From positions 558,001 through 622,000 of the forward strand of contig NZ_QTJP01000001.1 in NCBI RefSeq assembly GCF_003391115.1: a stretch of 64,000 nucleotides of DNA. The letters are read 5' to 3'. The notes below the pieces were generated by a model that saw nothing but the letters and a program-made list of their open reading frames with translations, was not told the DNA's origin and ran no database searches. Positions 9,815 to 18,678 of the stretch are shown piece by piece. This DNA is from Sphingomonas crusticola. GTDB lineage: Bacteria; Pseudomonadota; Alphaproteobacteria; Sphingomonadales; Sphingomonadaceae. A program made the translations under genes and the position numbers. Positions within the stretch are counted from its first letter, which is position 1. Every line of letters starts with the position of its first letter.

Positions 9815-12085
9815 ATGCAGCGGCGCACTATTTGGGGACGAACGATTGCCGTGCGCGCCTCAACCGCGGCGGTTGCCGTGGCCCTGGCCGCGGCGGCGTC
9901 TGCGCAGGACCTGACTACGCCCGCCGTACCGCCCCCGCCGCCAAGCGCGGCGGCAGCAAACGCGCCGGCGGATGATGTGACCTTCTCCGCCGCGCAGCTC
10001 GATTATGACGACAATGCCGACATCGTCACCGCGACCGGCGACGTGCGCATGTTCCGTAACGGCGGTCGGCTGCGCGCGGATAAGGTGACGTGGAACCGCC
10101 AGACGGGAGAAATGCGAGCGATCGGCAATGTCGCCGTGGTCAACGCCAATGGCGACACTGCGTATGGCGATAACGTCACGCTGACCGACGACATGCATGA
10201 CGGCGTTGCCGACAACATGTTGCTCGTACTCGCCAATGGCGGGCGCCTCGCGGCGAAGCATGGCGAACGCAAGGGCGATCGCACTGTCCTGGACCACGCG
10301 GCCTACACGCCCTGCACCGTCGAAGGCAGGGATGGTTGCCCGAAGCGGCCGTCCTGGCAGATCACCGCGGTGCGCGTGATCGTCGATGAAGGCAAACACC
10401 GCATTTCCTATCGCGACGCGCGCTTCTCGCTGTTCGGCGTGACCGTGCTCGCCTTGCCGGCCTTCTCGCACCCGGACGGCTCAGATACCGGACAGGGCGG
10501 ATCGGGCGTGCTCCTGCCCAATTTGCAGGTGAGCAAGCGCAACGGCTTCGAGCTGGACTTGCCTTATTATTTCCAGATCGCGCCGAACCGCGACCTGACG
10601 ATTACGCCGCATTTCTACACCAAGGTGCTGCCCGCGATCGAAAGCCAGTATCGCGCGCTGACCGGGAACGGCGCCTATCAGGTGGAAGCGATGGGCACCT
10701 ATGGCTCGCGCCTGCCGGCGAGCGTCAATCCGCTGACGACGGAGGACAAGGACGAAGGTTTCCGGGGCTATGTGGACGCCAACGGCACCTGGCAGTTCGG
10801 GCCCAACTGGACCGTCCATGGCGCGGTACGGCTGGCGAGCGACCGCACTTTCATGAAGCGTTACGATATTTCGAACGACGATCGCCTGCGCTCGACCCTC
10901 AAGGCGGAGCGGATCGACAATGATTCCTATCTGTCGGTGGCGGGCTGGTTCGTGCAGGAACTGCGCCCGGGTTTCGCGCAAGGCCAGCAGCCGATCGCGC
11001 TGCCGGAGATCGATTATCGCCGCCGCTTCGCCGATCCGTGGCTGGGCGGCACGTTCACGGCCCAGCTCAACAGCCTGGCACTGACCAGAACCGAGGGTCA
11101 GGACACGCAGCGCGCCTTTGCCGGCCTGCGCTGGGACCTGCGCAAGCTGACGCCGATCGGGCAGGAAATCACGTTCACGGCTTATGGCCGGGCGGACGTC
11201 TATCATACGGACGAAAGCCTCGCGACCGCGACCGCGCTCTACCGCGGCACGGATGGCTGGCATGGACGGGGCATCGCCGCGCTCGCCGCGGACATGCGCT
11301 GGCCGTTCATCGGTAGCTTGCTCGGCGGCACCCAGCAGATCGTACCGCGCGTGCAGGTCGTAGCCGAGCCGCATGTGAAAAATCTCGCTATTCCGGACGA
11401 GGATTCGCGCGCGGTCGACCTTGAGGACTCGAACCTGTTCGCGCTCAATCGGCTGTCGGGCTATGATCGGTGGGAAGATACCAGCCGCATCACCTACGGC
11501 GGCGAATGGAATTACAACCGGCCCAAGCTCGAAGTTCGGGCGATTGTCGGCCAAAGCTATCGGCTCAGCACCGAACCCGCTTTGCTGCCGCCAGGCACCG
11601 GCCTGTCGGATCGTTTCTCCGATTATGTCGGGCGGGTGAGCGTTCGGTACGGCAGCTTCATCGAGCTCACGGAACGGTTCCGGCTGGACAAGGACAATCT
11701 TTCGATCCGCCGCCATGAGATCGACGCCACGGTCGGCGGGCGCGCCACCTATATCCAGGTCGGCTATCTCAAGCTCAACCGCAACATCGATACCTCGATC
11801 GAGGATCTGCGCGACCGTTCCGAGATTCGGCTGGCAGCCCGCCTCAAGCTGGCGCGCTATTGGTCGCTGTTCGGATCGACCGTGATCGATCTTACCAGCC
11901 GCAAGGACGATCCGACCTCCAACGCCGACGGTTACGAGCCGGTGCGCCACCGCCTCGGCCTGCTCTACGAGAATGAGTGCATGTCGCTGGGCGTGACGTG
12001 GCGCAAGGATTACGATCCGACCGGCGATGCCCGCCGCGGCAGCACCTTCAGCTTGCGGCTGGCCTTGAAGAATATAGGCCGCTAA
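9815..12085 (+). CDS. lptD: LPS-assembly outer membrane protein LptD
   Basis: LptD is the beta-barrel, with LptE as partner, that inserts lipopolysaccharide or glycosphingolipid-type glycolipids into the outer leaflet. From ATG 9815 the protein has about 756 residues with a signal peptide ending VALAAAASAQ. The N-terminal OstA-like jelly roll begins VTFSAAQLDYDDNADIVTATG and repeats the strand pattern NGGRLRADKVTWNRQTGEM. The barrel (from about residue 230) ends with SLRLALKNIGR, a normal barrel C-terminus. An ATG at 9770 is possible but would put residues before the signal peptide. surA follows 61 bases later. Confidence 0.93.
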   Translation: MQRRTIWGRTIAVRASTAAVAVALAAAASAQDLTTPAVPPPPPSAAAANAPADDVTFSAAQLDYDDNADIVTATGDVRMFRNGGRLRADKVTWNRQTGEMRAIGNVAVVNANGDTAYGDNVTLTDDMHDGVADNMLLVLANGGRLAAKHGERKGDRTVLDHAAYTPCTVEGRDGCPKRPSWQITAVRVIVDEGKHRISYRDARFSLFGVTVLALPAFSHPDGSDTGQGGSGVLLPNLQVSKRNGFELDLPYYFQIAPNRDLTITPHFYTKVLPAIESQYRALTGNGAYQVEAMGTYGSRLPASVNPLTTEDKDEGFRGYVDANGTWQFGPNWTVHGAVRLASDRTFMKRYDISNDDRLRSTLKAERIDNDSYLSVAGWFVQELRPGFAQGQQPIALPEIDYRRRFADPWLGGTFTAQLNSLALTRTEGQDTQRAFAGLRWDLRKLTPIGQEITFTAYGRADVYHTDESLATATALYRGTDGWHGRGIAALAADMRWPFIGSLLGGTQQIVPRVQVVAEPHVKNLAIPDEDSRAVDLEDSNLFALNRLSGYDRWEDTSRITYGGEWNYNRPKLEVRAIVGQSYRLSTEPALLPPGTGLSDRFSDYVGRVSVRYGSFIELTERFRLDKDNLSIRRHEIDATVGGRATYIQVGYLKLNRNIDTSIEDLRDRSEIRLAARLKLARYWSLFGSTVIDLTSRKDDPTSNADGYEPVRHRLGLLYENECMSLGVTWRKDYDPTGDARRGSTFSLRLALKNIGR

Positions 12086-12146
12086 GCGTGGGTTCAGCCA
12101 TATTGGGCCAATTTGGGCTCTCTCAGCGACAAATGACGGAGCGGGC

Positions 12147-13490
12147 GTGAAGGTAAGGACGATGAGGCGCGCAGCCATCCTGCTCGCCGGGATGACGCTG
12201 GCGGCAATGCCGGCAATGATCGCGGCACAGGCGGGGGATGATCCCGCGCTCAACCCGCTCGGCCTGGCCAACGATGTCAAAGTCCTGTCGCCGCGTGACC
12301 CGTCGGTCCGCAAGGCGACGGCAATCGTCAACGGGACAATCATCACCGAGACGGATGTCGACCAGCGCCTCGCGCTTGTGCTCGCGTCGAGCGGCGGCCG
12401 CATCGGCGACGAGGAGCGGCAGCGACTGCGGCTGCAGGTTTTGTCGAACCTGATCGACGAGACGCTGCAGATCCAGGAGGCCGCCGCCAACAAGATCACC
12501 GTCGACAAAGCCGAAGTCGATCAATCCTTTGCCCGCGCCGGCGCCCAGTTCAAGCGCACCCCCGCCCAGTTCACCGAGATGATCCGCGCCATGGGATCGA
12601 GCCCGGCCTCGCTCAAGCGACAGATCGAAGGCGAGATGGCGTGGCGGCGCCTGCTCAGCCGTGAAGTCGAACCGTTCGTCAGCGTAAGCGACGAAGAGGT
12701 CAACCAGGTGATCGCGCGGATGAAGGCGTCCAAGGGCGCGCCCGAATATCACGTCTCGGAAATCTTCCTGTCGGCGACGCCGGCGACGGATCAGCAGGTG
12801 CTGGCGAACGCGCAGCGCATCGTCGAACAGCTCCGCCAGGGCGCCTCCTTCCCGGCCTATGCCCGGCAATATTCGGAAGCATCTACGGCCGCCGTCGGCG
12901 GCGATCTCGGCTGGGTGCGTGCCGAACAGCTTCCCGACGCGCTCGCCGCCCCGCTCAGGGAAATGGGCCCGGGGCAGCTCGCCGGCCCGTTGCCGGTTGG
13001 CGGCGGCTATTCGATCCTGGCGATGGTCGACAAACGCCAGGTGCTGACGACCGATCCGCGCGATGCGCTCGTCACGCTCAAGCAGGTGACGATCACCTTC
13101 CCCGCCAACACTGCCAAGGAACAGGCGCAGCCTAAGCTGACGGCGTTCACGGAGGATCTGAAGACGCTCAAGGGCTGCGGCCAGGTGACCGAGTTTGCCG
13201 CCAAGTGGCAGGCGGACGTCGTCGACAGCGACCAGATCAAGATCCGCGATCTCCCGCCCCAGCTCCAGCCGCTGCTGGTCGACATGCGGATCGGCGAGGC
13301 GACGCCCCCGTTCGGTGGATCCGAAGGCGGTATTCACAGCCTGGTGCTGTGCGGACGCGACGATCCGGCCGACAAGACCGTGCCATCGGCTGAAGAGGTT
13401 TCGAGCCAGATGACCGACGAGCGGGTCAACATGCGCGCGCGGCGCTACCTGCGCGACATCCGGCGCGATGCCGTCATCGAATATCGCTGA
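12147..13490 (+). CDS. surA: SurA-type periplasmic peptidyl-prolyl isomerase/chaperone
   Basis: The 447-residue protein has a signal peptide (MTLAAMPAMIAAQ), then the SurA N-terminal helical domain beginning TAIVNGTIITETDVDQRLAL, then one clear parvulin domain at about residues 205-295 (HVSEIFLSA ... FPAYARQYSEASTAAVGGDLGW). A weaker C-terminal region follows. SurA delivers outer-membrane proteins, including LptD, to the Bam complex. The start may be GTG 12147 (GGAG upstream) or ATG 12162. Its 3' end overlaps pdxA by 23 bases. Confidence 0.92.
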   Translation: MKVRTMRRAAILLAGMTLAAMPAMIAAQAGDDPALNPLGLANDVKVLSPRDPSVRKATAIVNGTIITETDVDQRLALVLASSGGRIGDEERQRLRLQVLSNLIDETLQIQEAAANKITVDKAEVDQSFARAGAQFKRTPAQFTEMIRAMGSSPASLKRQIEGEMAWRRLLSREVEPFVSVSDEEVNQVIARMKASKGAPEYHVSEIFLSATPATDQQVLANAQRIVEQLRQGASFPAYARQYSEASTAAVGGDLGWVRAEQLPDALAAPLREMGPGQLAGPLPVGGGYSILAMVDKRQVLTTDPRDALVTLKQVTITFPANTAKEQAQPKLTAFTEDLKTLKGCGQVTEFAAKWQADVVDSDQIKIRDLPPQLQPLLVDMRIGEATPPFGGSEGGIHSLVLCGRDDPADKTVPSAEEVSSQMTDERVNMRARRYLRDIRRDAVIEYR

Positions 13491-14484
13491 GGCGCTGCCG
13501 CCGCTGGCGCTGGCGCTCGGCGATCCCGCCGGCGTCGGCCCGGAGATCGCCGCCAAGGCTTGGGAGCAACGTGTCGCCGAGGGTCTGCGGCCGTTCTTCG
13601 TCGTTGGCGACATACGCTCGATCGAGGCGGTTTGGCGCGGGCCGATCGCGCGCATTTCCGACCCTTTCGAGGCCTCGTCCGCCTTCAATACCGGGCTGCC
13701 GCTGATCCAGCTGGAGGATGCGGGCGAGATCATCCCGGGCGAGCCCAACATCGCCGGGGCGCGCTGTTCGCTCGATTCGCTGGAACTTGCCGTCGGACTG
13801 GCCCGGTCGGGCGCGGCATCCGGACTGATTACCGGCCCGGTGTCCAAGGCCCAGCTTTATGGCATCGGTTTCGTCCACCCCGGCCAGACGGAATTCGTGG
13901 CCGAACGCTGCGGCGTGGCGCGCGAAAATGTCGTGATGATGCTGGCGGGGCCGAGCTTGCGGACCGTTCCGATCACGACGCATATCCCGCTCAAGGAGGT
14001 GCCCGACCACCTTTCGGCCGACCTGATCGTGTCGCGGGCGCGCACGACCGAACGCGGCTTGGCGCGTGATTTTGGGATCGCCCGGCCGCGCCTGGCGATT
14101 GCGGGGCTCAACCCCCATGCCGGCGAAGGCGGCGCGCTGGGACGCGAGGAGATCGACATCGTCATTCCCGCTTTGCAGCGGCTGCGCGACGAAGGGATCG
14201 AAATCGAGGGGCCCCTTGCCGCCGACACGATGTTCCATCCGCGCGCGCGTGCCCGTTACGATGCCGCGCTTTGCCTGTATCATGACCAGGCATTGATCCC
14301 GCTCAAGACGCTGCATTTCGACGAGGGCGTCAATGTCACGCTCGGCCTGCCGATCGTGCGCACCTCGCCCGATCATGGCACCGCCTTCGGCATCGCCGGG
14401 CAGGATATGGCCGATCCCGGCGCCATGATCGCCGCCATCCGCCTGGCCAGCCAGTGCGCGGAGAATCGCGCCCGCGCGCAATGA
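13468..14484 (+). CDS. pdxA: 4-hydroxythreonine-4-phosphate dehydrogenase
   Basis: PdxA oxidises 4-phosphohydroxythreonine in pyridoxal phosphate synthesis. The 338-residue protein has [19 protein letters not shown] at the N-terminus, [17 protein letters not shown] in the middle, and the metal-binding [20 protein letters not shown] followed by [19 protein letters not shown]. These are the invariant family blocks. It starts inside surA and is followed by rsmA after 13 bases, so surA-pdxA-rsmA form one unit, an order also seen in E. coli. Confidence 0.97.
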   Translation: MPSSNIAEALPPLALALGDPAGVGPEIAAKAWEQRVAEGLRPFFVVGDIRSIEAVWRGPIARISDPFEASSAFNTGLPLIQLEDAGEIIPGEPNIAGARCSLDSLELAVGLARSGAASGLITGPVSKAQLYGIGFVHPGQTEFVAERCGVARENVVMMLAGPSLRTVPITTHIPLKEVPDHLSADLIVSRARTTERGLARDFGIARPRLAIAGLNPHAGEGGALGREEIDIVIPALQRLRDEGIEIEGPLAADTMFHPRARARYDAALCLYHDQALIPLKTLHFDEGVNVTLGLPIVRTSPDHGTAFGIAGQDMADPGAMIAAIRLASQCAENRARAQ

Positions 14485-14497
14485 AGCGGCTCCTGTC

Positions 14498-15319
14498 GTG
14501 AAGCTTGACCTGCCGCCGCTGCGCGAGGTGATCGCCCGCCATGGGCTCACCGCCGAAAAGTCGCTGGGCCAGAATTTCCTGTTCGACAGCCAGTTGCTCG
14601 ATCGCATCGCGCGCGTGCCCGGATCGCTGGACGGTGCCAACGTCTATGAGGTCGGGCCCGGGCCAGGCGGCCTGACGCGCGCGCTGATCGGTGCCGGCGC
14701 GCATGTCACGGCGGTCGAGCGCGACCGCCGCTGCTTGCCCGCGCTGGCGGAATTGAGCGCGGTGGCGCCGGGCCGGCTGGAGGTGATCCAGGGCGACGCG
14801 CTTGCGATCGACGAGGCCGCCACGGTCGGCGATGGCGCGCATATCGTCGCCAACCTGCCCTATAATGTCGGCACTGCCTTGCTGGTCCGCTGGCTGAGCG
14901 GGGAAAGCTGGCCGCCATTCTGGCGATCGCTGACCTTGATGTTCCAGAAGGAGGTCGCCGAGCGGATCGTCGCGACGCCCGACAGCGACCATTATGGCCG
15001 GCTCGCGGTGCTGGCCCAATGGCGCGCGACGCCCAGGATCGCTCTCCCCGTTCACCGATCGGCGTTTGTGCCCCCGCCCAAGGTGATGTCGGCGGTGGTC
15101 CATATCGTCCCGGCAGCGCAGCCCGAAGGCGTTCGGTTCGCCATGCTGGAACGGCTTACCGCCGCCGCCTTCGGCCAGCGCCGCAAGATGCTGCGCCAGA
15201 GCCTCAAGGGCCTGCCCGGTGGCCTGGCGGCGCTGGAAAAAGTCGGGATCGACCCGACCCGGCGCGCCGAGACGCTGAGCGTGGACGATTTCGTCGCGGT
15301 CGCGCGAGAGCTGAGTTAG
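14498..15319 (+). CDS. rsmA: 16S rRNA dimethyladenosine transferase (KsgA)
   Basis: RsmA dimethylates the two adjacent adenines in the loop near the 3' end of 16S rRNA. The 273-residue protein starts with GTG 14498 and contains [17 protein letters not shown], the SAM loop [18 protein letters not shown], and the catalytic [11 protein letters not shown] block (motif IV, NLPY). The C-terminal [15 protein letters not shown] is also typical. It ends the lptD-surA-pdxA-rsmA run. Downstream is a 373-base region without a conventional gene. Confidence 0.97.
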   Translation: MKLDLPPLREVIARHGLTAEKSLGQNFLFDSQLLDRIARVPGSLDGANVYEVGPGPGGLTRALIGAGAHVTAVERDRRCLPALAELSAVAPGRLEVIQGDALAIDEAATVGDGAHIVANLPYNVGTALLVRWLSGESWPPFWRSLTLMFQKEVAERIVATPDSDHYGRLAVLAQWRATPRIALPVHRSAFVPPPKVMSAVVHIVPAAQPEGVRFAMLERLTAAAFGQRRKMLRQSLKGLPGGLAALEKVGIDPTRRAETLSVDDFVAVARELS

Positions 15320-15381
15320 CGCGGGCGGGCCGACCTGCGCCATGGCCTTCCGGAACGGCGGCGGACCTCGCTCGCCTGAAG

Positions 15382-15610
15382 GGAAAATAAAAAACACCAG
15401 AAACGAACTTGATGATTTGGAACGTGCATCGACCCGCGCATGCCCGCTGACGCAACGGGGATCAGGCCGCGACGTCGTGCGGGCCGAAGCCCGACCCTGC
15501 GATGTCGTTACCCACACCAATTTGAGAAAGAGCCGGACACAGCAATGGGCCGATAGTGGCAGACCGCAAGCCTTTGGCGCTTGTACGTCTTATGCGTACA
15601 TTTGTCAATC
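15382..15610 (-). other. Unexplained intergenic cassette, copy 1 (possible small RNA or micropeptide)
   Basis: This occupies most of the 373-base gap between rsmA and arsR. Three blocks are shared with 46275-46452. Block C (15581-15610) carries a promoter-like sequence with a palindrome. Block B is 15522-15536 (15 bases, one mismatch). Block A is 15382-15420 (two substitutions and one A-tract indel). On the minus strand B lies 43 bases past the -10-like site and A ends the unit with a T-rich stretch. In block A the minus-strand frame reads QIIKFVSGVF in both copies, with only synonymous differences. The sequence between blocks is not conserved and differs in length by 48 bases. No known RNA family is recognised. 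Confidence 0.5.
15580..15608 (-). promoter_or_regulatory. Promoter-like site with operator palindrome in the spacer (cassette copy 1)
   Basis: On the minus strand TTGACA (15608-15603) is followed after 17 bases by TACAAG (15585-15580). The palindrome TGTACG-N7-CGTACA (15582-15600) fills the spacer and touches the -10 hexamer. This is the usual layout of a TetR-type repressor site, but no cognate repressor is in the window. Confidence 0.55.
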
Positions 15611-15636
15611 CAGATTTCCATCCCCCGATCGCTCGT

Positions 15637-15690
15637 ATCGGGATAAACCGATAAGTCTTGCCGGCCGCGTAATAATCGGATAATCCCGAT
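15637..15690. promoter_or_regulatory. Probable ArsR operator pair upstream of arsR
   Basis: ATCGGGATAAACCGAT (15637-15652) is repeated in inverted orientation as ATCGGATAATCCCGAT (15675-15690). Each copy is itself an imperfect palindrome of the form ATCGG...CCGAT. The second ends 2 bases before the arsR start codon, so a bound repressor would block initiation. Assignment to ArsR rests on position and symmetry. Confidence 0.55.
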
Positions 15691-15692
15691 GT

Positions 15693-16022
15693 ATGAAGCA
15701 GGATTCTGCGATCGCCGCGCTGGCGGCTCTGGCCCACCCAACCCGGCTCAACGCTTTTCGCACGCTTGTCCAGCACGAGCCGAAGGGCTTGCCAACCGGT
15801 GCGCTGGTCGAGGCGAGCGGTCTTACGCAAAGTACTTTTTCGACCCACCTTGCCGTGCTCGCGAAATCGGGGTTGGTGATTGCGGAGCGAAGCGGCCGCC
15901 AACAGATTCAGCGCGCCAACATCGATGCGCTCCGCGACCTGATGACTTTCCTTGCCAAGGATTGTTGCCAGGGCCGCGCGGAGTTGTGCGAGCCCTTGCT
16001 CGCCGATCTAGCCTGCTGCTGA
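15693..16022 (+). CDS. arsR: ArsR/SmtB family arsenic-responsive repressor
   Basis: This 109-residue winged-helix repressor is predicted to release the ars promoter when it binds arsenite. The N-terminal AIAALAALAHPTRLNAFRTL and the recognition helix region GLTQSTFSTHLAVLAKSGLV are standard for the family. The C-terminal part carries KDCCQGRAELC plus a terminal CC, giving a cysteine cluster that could bind As(III) at a position unlike the E. coli CVC site. It is the first gene of the ars operon, and arsC starts 11 bases later. Confidence 0.93.
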   Translation: MKQDSAIAALAALAHPTRLNAFRTLVQHEPKGLPTGALVEASGLTQSTFSTHLAVLAKSGLVIAERSGRQQIQRANIDALRDLMTFLAKDCCQGRAELCEPLLADLACC

Positions 16023-16033
16023 AGGACGGCCCC

Positions 16034-16465
16034 GTGACCGATATCGTCATTTACCACAATCCCGACTGTGGCACATCGCGCAACGTGCTGGCGCTGATCC
16101 GCAACTCGGGCGTCGAGCCGCACATCATCGAATATCTGAAGACGCCACCGGTCCGCGCGCTTCTCGTCGAGATGATCGAGCGCGCCGGCATGACGCCCCG
16201 CGAACTGCTGCGCGCAAAGGGCACGCCCTATGCGGACCTCGGCCTCGACGACACTTCGCTCTCTGACGACGCACTGGTCGACGCGATGCTGGCGCACCCC
16301 ATTCTCATCAACCGTCCGCTGGTGGTGACACCGCTCGGCGTGAAGCTCTGCCGCCCATCTGAGGTCGTGCTCGACATTCTGGCGGATGCGCAGCGCGGTG
16401 CACTCGCCAAAGAGGACGGTCAGCAGGTCGTCGACGAGGCGGGCCACCGCATTCCCGCGGCGTGA
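16034..16465 (+). CDS. arsC: Glutaredoxin-type arsenate reductase
   Basis: ArsC reduces arsenate to arsenite with glutathione and glutaredoxin. The 143-residue protein begins DIVIYHNPDCGTSRNVLALI, where the cysteine in NPDCGTSRN is catalytic, and has the downstream arginine region PILINRPLVVTPLGVKLCRP that binds the oxyanion. GTG 16034 is preceded by GAAGGA. The frame is open farther upstream, but only in the shadow of arsR. Its stop overlaps the aquaporin start. Confidence 0.96.
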   Translation: MTDIVIYHNPDCGTSRNVLALIRNSGVEPHIIEYLKTPPVRALLVEMIERAGMTPRELLRAKGTPYADLGLDDTSLSDDALVDAMLAHPILINRPLVVTPLGVKLCRPSEVVLDILADAQRGALAKEDGQQVVDEAGHRIPAA

Positions 16466-17130
16466 GCCGGCACGCGATCCTTGCCGAGGGGGCGGGTAGC
16501 GCCATGCTGTTCGCCGCGGTCGTCGGCTCCGGCATCATGGCCGAGCGGCTTGCCGGCGGGAATGTCGCCATCGCGCTCCTTGGCAACACGCTGGCAACCG
16601 GCGCGATGCTGTTCGTCCTCATCGCCATGCTCGGCCCGGTATCCGGTGCGCACATGAACCCGGCCGTTACGCTGATCATGCGGCTGCGCGGGCACATCCG
16701 CACGTCCACGGCGATTGCCTATGTCGTGGCTCAGCTGGTCGGCGGCATTCTCGGCGTCTGGATCACTCACCTGATGTTCGACGAGCCGATCATCCAGCTG
16801 TCGGGCCATGTTCGCAACGGTCCCGGACAGCTGATCGGCGAGGCGGTCGCGACCTTCGGTCTCGTCCTCACTATTCTCGGCACGAAGAAGACGCGGCCAA
16901 CGAGCATCCCGGCCAGCGTCGCGCTATACATCACGGCCGCCTACTGGTTCACGTCATCGACGAGCTTCGCCAACCCGGCGATCACGATCGCGCGATCGCT
17001 GAGCGACAGCTTCGCCGGCATTGCGCCCGTAGGCGTCCCAGCCTTCATCGCCGCTCAGCTTACCGGCGCGGTCGCCGCCCATTTAGCCGCCGACGCGATT
17101 TTCTCAGAATCATCCGGCGAGACGGCATGA
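16462..17130 (+). CDS. aqpS: MIP/aquaporin family channel (AqpS-like arsenite channel)
   Basis: The 222-residue protein has six predicted membrane helices and two half-helix motifs: GAHMNPAVT in the first repeat and [11 protein letters not shown] in the second. Both NPA asparagines are present. In Sinorhizobium meliloti an aquaglyceroporin in the ars operon takes the place of an ArsB/ACR3 pump and lets arsenite leave down its gradient. The same role is inferred here because no arsB or acr3 is present in this operon. GTG 16462 overlaps the arsC stop, and its own stop overlaps the 46-residue ORF. Confidence 0.9.
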   Translation: MSRHAILAEGAGSAMLFAAVVGSGIMAERLAGGNVAIALLGNTLATGAMLFVLIAMLGPVSGAHMNPAVTLIMRLRGHIRTSTAIAYVVAQLVGGILGVWITHLMFDEPIIQLSGHVRNGPGQLIGEAVATFGLVLTILGTKKTRPTSIPASVALYITAAYWFTSSTSFANPAITIARSLSDSFAGIAPVGVPAFIAAQLTGAVAAHLAADAIFSESSGETA

Positions 17131-17267
17131 GCCGGATCGCGGTCTGGCCCGCCCGGCAGGGTGCGCGCAATGTCATCCGCCTCGGCCTCGAAGCCGTGCA
17201 TTTTTGGACCGACCGGCCAGTCGGTTTCGCCGGACTCGCCGCCTGCCCCGTCAAGGATTTCCGATGA
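17127..17267 (+). CDS. Small ORF within the ars operon (46 residues), function unknown
   Basis: The ATG at 17127 overlaps the aquaporin stop (ATGA) and the stop at 17265-17267 overlaps the arsH start (ATGA), so the ORF exactly bridges the two genes. It reads [16 protein letters not shown], then an amphipathic helix-like stretch [12 protein letters not shown], then [13 protein letters not shown]. It has one cysteine and no transmembrane segment. I recognise no family. It could be a real coupled microprotein or the remnant of a longer gene that preserves translational coupling to arsH. Confidence 0.55.
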   Translation: MSRIAVWPARQGARNVIRLGLEAVHFWTDRPVGFAGLAACPVKDFR

Positions 17268-18004
17268 GCCGCGTCCGCATCCTGCCCGATCCCGATCACA
17301 TGCCGGCGCTTGACCCCAGCTTCGCGGTGCGACGGCCGGCGACCGGCCTCGGCGATGACCAGCCGCCACCCCGCATCCTGCTGCTTTACGGATCGCTGCG
17401 AGAGCGTTCCTTCTCGCGCCTGGCGGTTGAGGAAGCCGCGCGCCTGCTTCGCTTTTTCGGGGCGGAGCCGCGCATTTTCGACCCGTCGGATCTGCCGCTG
17501 CCCGACCAGTATCCGGGCGACGACCATCCCGCCGTCCACGAGCTTCGCGCGCTGTCCATATGGTCCGAGGGGCATGTCTGGTGCAGCCCCGAGCGGCATG
17601 GTGCCGTATCCGGCATCATGAAGGCCCAGATCGACCACCTACCGCTTGAAATGAGGGGTATGCGTCCGACCCAAGGCCGAACGCTTGCAGTGATGCAAGT
17701 GTCTGGCGGCTCGCAATCCTTCAACGCGGTCAACGCTCTCCGCCTGCTCGGCCGCTGGATGCGCATGTTCACCATCCCGAACCAGTCGTCGGTCGCGATG
17801 GCCTACAAAGAATTTGATAAGACGGGCCGGATGAGGTCGTCCGCTTATTATGACCGTATCGTCGACGTGATGGAGGAACTGGTACGGATCACCGTGCTGA
17901 TGCGTCCGCACGCCGCGCAGCTTGTCGACCGCTTTTCGGAGCGAAAGGCGGCTGGCACCCCTGTCCATTCCGAAGATCATGCGGCGGTTGCGATAAGCCG
18001 CTGA
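17264..18004 (+). CDS. arsH: ArsH, NADPH-dependent FMN reductase
   Basis: ArsH oxidises trivalent methylated or aromatic arsenicals and reduces quinones with NADPH and FMN. The 246-residue flavodoxin-like protein has the FMN phosphate loop [18 protein letters not shown] and the conserved block [19 protein letters not shown]. The [20 protein letters not shown] segment also matches the family. I chose ATG 17264 because it is coupled to the preceding small ORF and gives the normal N-terminus; an in-frame start at 17204 lies inside that ORF. It is the last gene of the ars operon. Confidence 0.95.
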   Translation: MSRVRILPDPDHMPALDPSFAVRRPATGLGDDQPPPRILLLYGSLRERSFSRLAVEEAARLLRFFGAEPRIFDPSDLPLPDQYPGDDHPAVHELRALSIWSEGHVWCSPERHGAVSGIMKAQIDHLPLEMRGMRPTQGRTLAVMQVSGGSQSFNAVNALRLLGRWMRMFTIPNQSSVAMAYKEFDKTGRMRSSAYYDRIVDVMEELVRITVLMRPHAAQLVDRFSERKAAGTPVHSEDHAAVAISR

Positions 18005-18115
18005 GTTAGCCCGGCAGCGGAAGCAGCCAAAATTTGAGCTTCAGGACGCAGATTTAAGAGCTGCCGTCAGCGGGCCGCTCAAGGTGGGCCGCTTAAACGG
18101 CCCCGCTTGCCCGGC

Positions 18116-18646
18116 CTATTGCTGCTTCTGGGTCTTGTCTTCCTCGCCCTTGGGCGGAACCTTGGTGGTCGCCTGCGCGGTCACGATCGCGGGCGGCGGC
18201 CCCTTGGCGATCGCAGCGCTCAGCGCGACGGCCGGTGCGCAGCTGCCCTTACAGAGTTGCTGGATGCGCGTGAGGTTGGCGCGGGCGCGCTCGACCGCGC
18301 CCTTCTGCACCATCGCCTCGCCCTGCCCGGCCAAGGCGACGATGTCGTTGGGATCGAGCGCGAGCGCGTCGCGGTAGAAGCGCACCGCCTTGCCTGGCAG
18401 GCCCTGCCCCTGCGCGACCCGCCCGAGCGCGACATAAGCGGCGCGGTTGCGCGGATCGATCGCGAGCGCGCTTTCCAGCATGTCGGCGGCGCCCGTAAAA
18501 TTGCCCGACGCCCGCAACGCCTCACCCTGGTGAAGCAAGGCCAGGCTGCGCGCATCGATCTGGTCATCACGGCGCTGGCCGAGGCCGCTCGAAGACACGG
18601 TGGCGAGGCTGAGGGCGAGGACGATCACGGTAGGCGAGAAACGCAT
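18116..18646 (-). CDS. Secreted or periplasmic tetratricopeptide-repeat protein
   Basis: From ATG 18646 (GGAG upstream) this is a 176-residue protein. It has a signal peptide ([20 protein letters not shown]), then about three TPR units: [40 protein letters not shown] and [21 protein letters not shown] cysteine pair in LCKGSCAPA and a low-complexity tail ending KTQKQQ follow. TPRs mediate protein contacts; the partner is unknown. The gene follows the RsmB-family methyltransferase on the same strand by 32 bases. An in-frame ATG farther upstream would destroy the signal peptide. Confidence 0.82.
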   Translation of the reverse strand: MRFSPTVIVLALSLATVSSSGLGQRRDDQIDARSLALLHQGEALRASGNFTGAADMLESALAIDPRNRAAYVALGRVAQGQGLPGKAVRFYRDALALDPNDIVALAGQGEAMVQKGAVERARANLTRIQQLCKGSCAPAVALSAAIAKGPPPAIVTAQATTKVPPKGEEDKTQKQQ

Positions 18647-18678
18647 TAACAACTCCACAAAGCGGGATTGTCCCGGGT

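Noticed and set aside
10481-12508. Long open frame opposite lptD and surA
   Set aside because: It crosses two well-supported genes and has no recognisable domain.
12123-13847. 574-codon frame opposite surA and pdxA
   Set aside because: Shadow of two overlapping sense genes.
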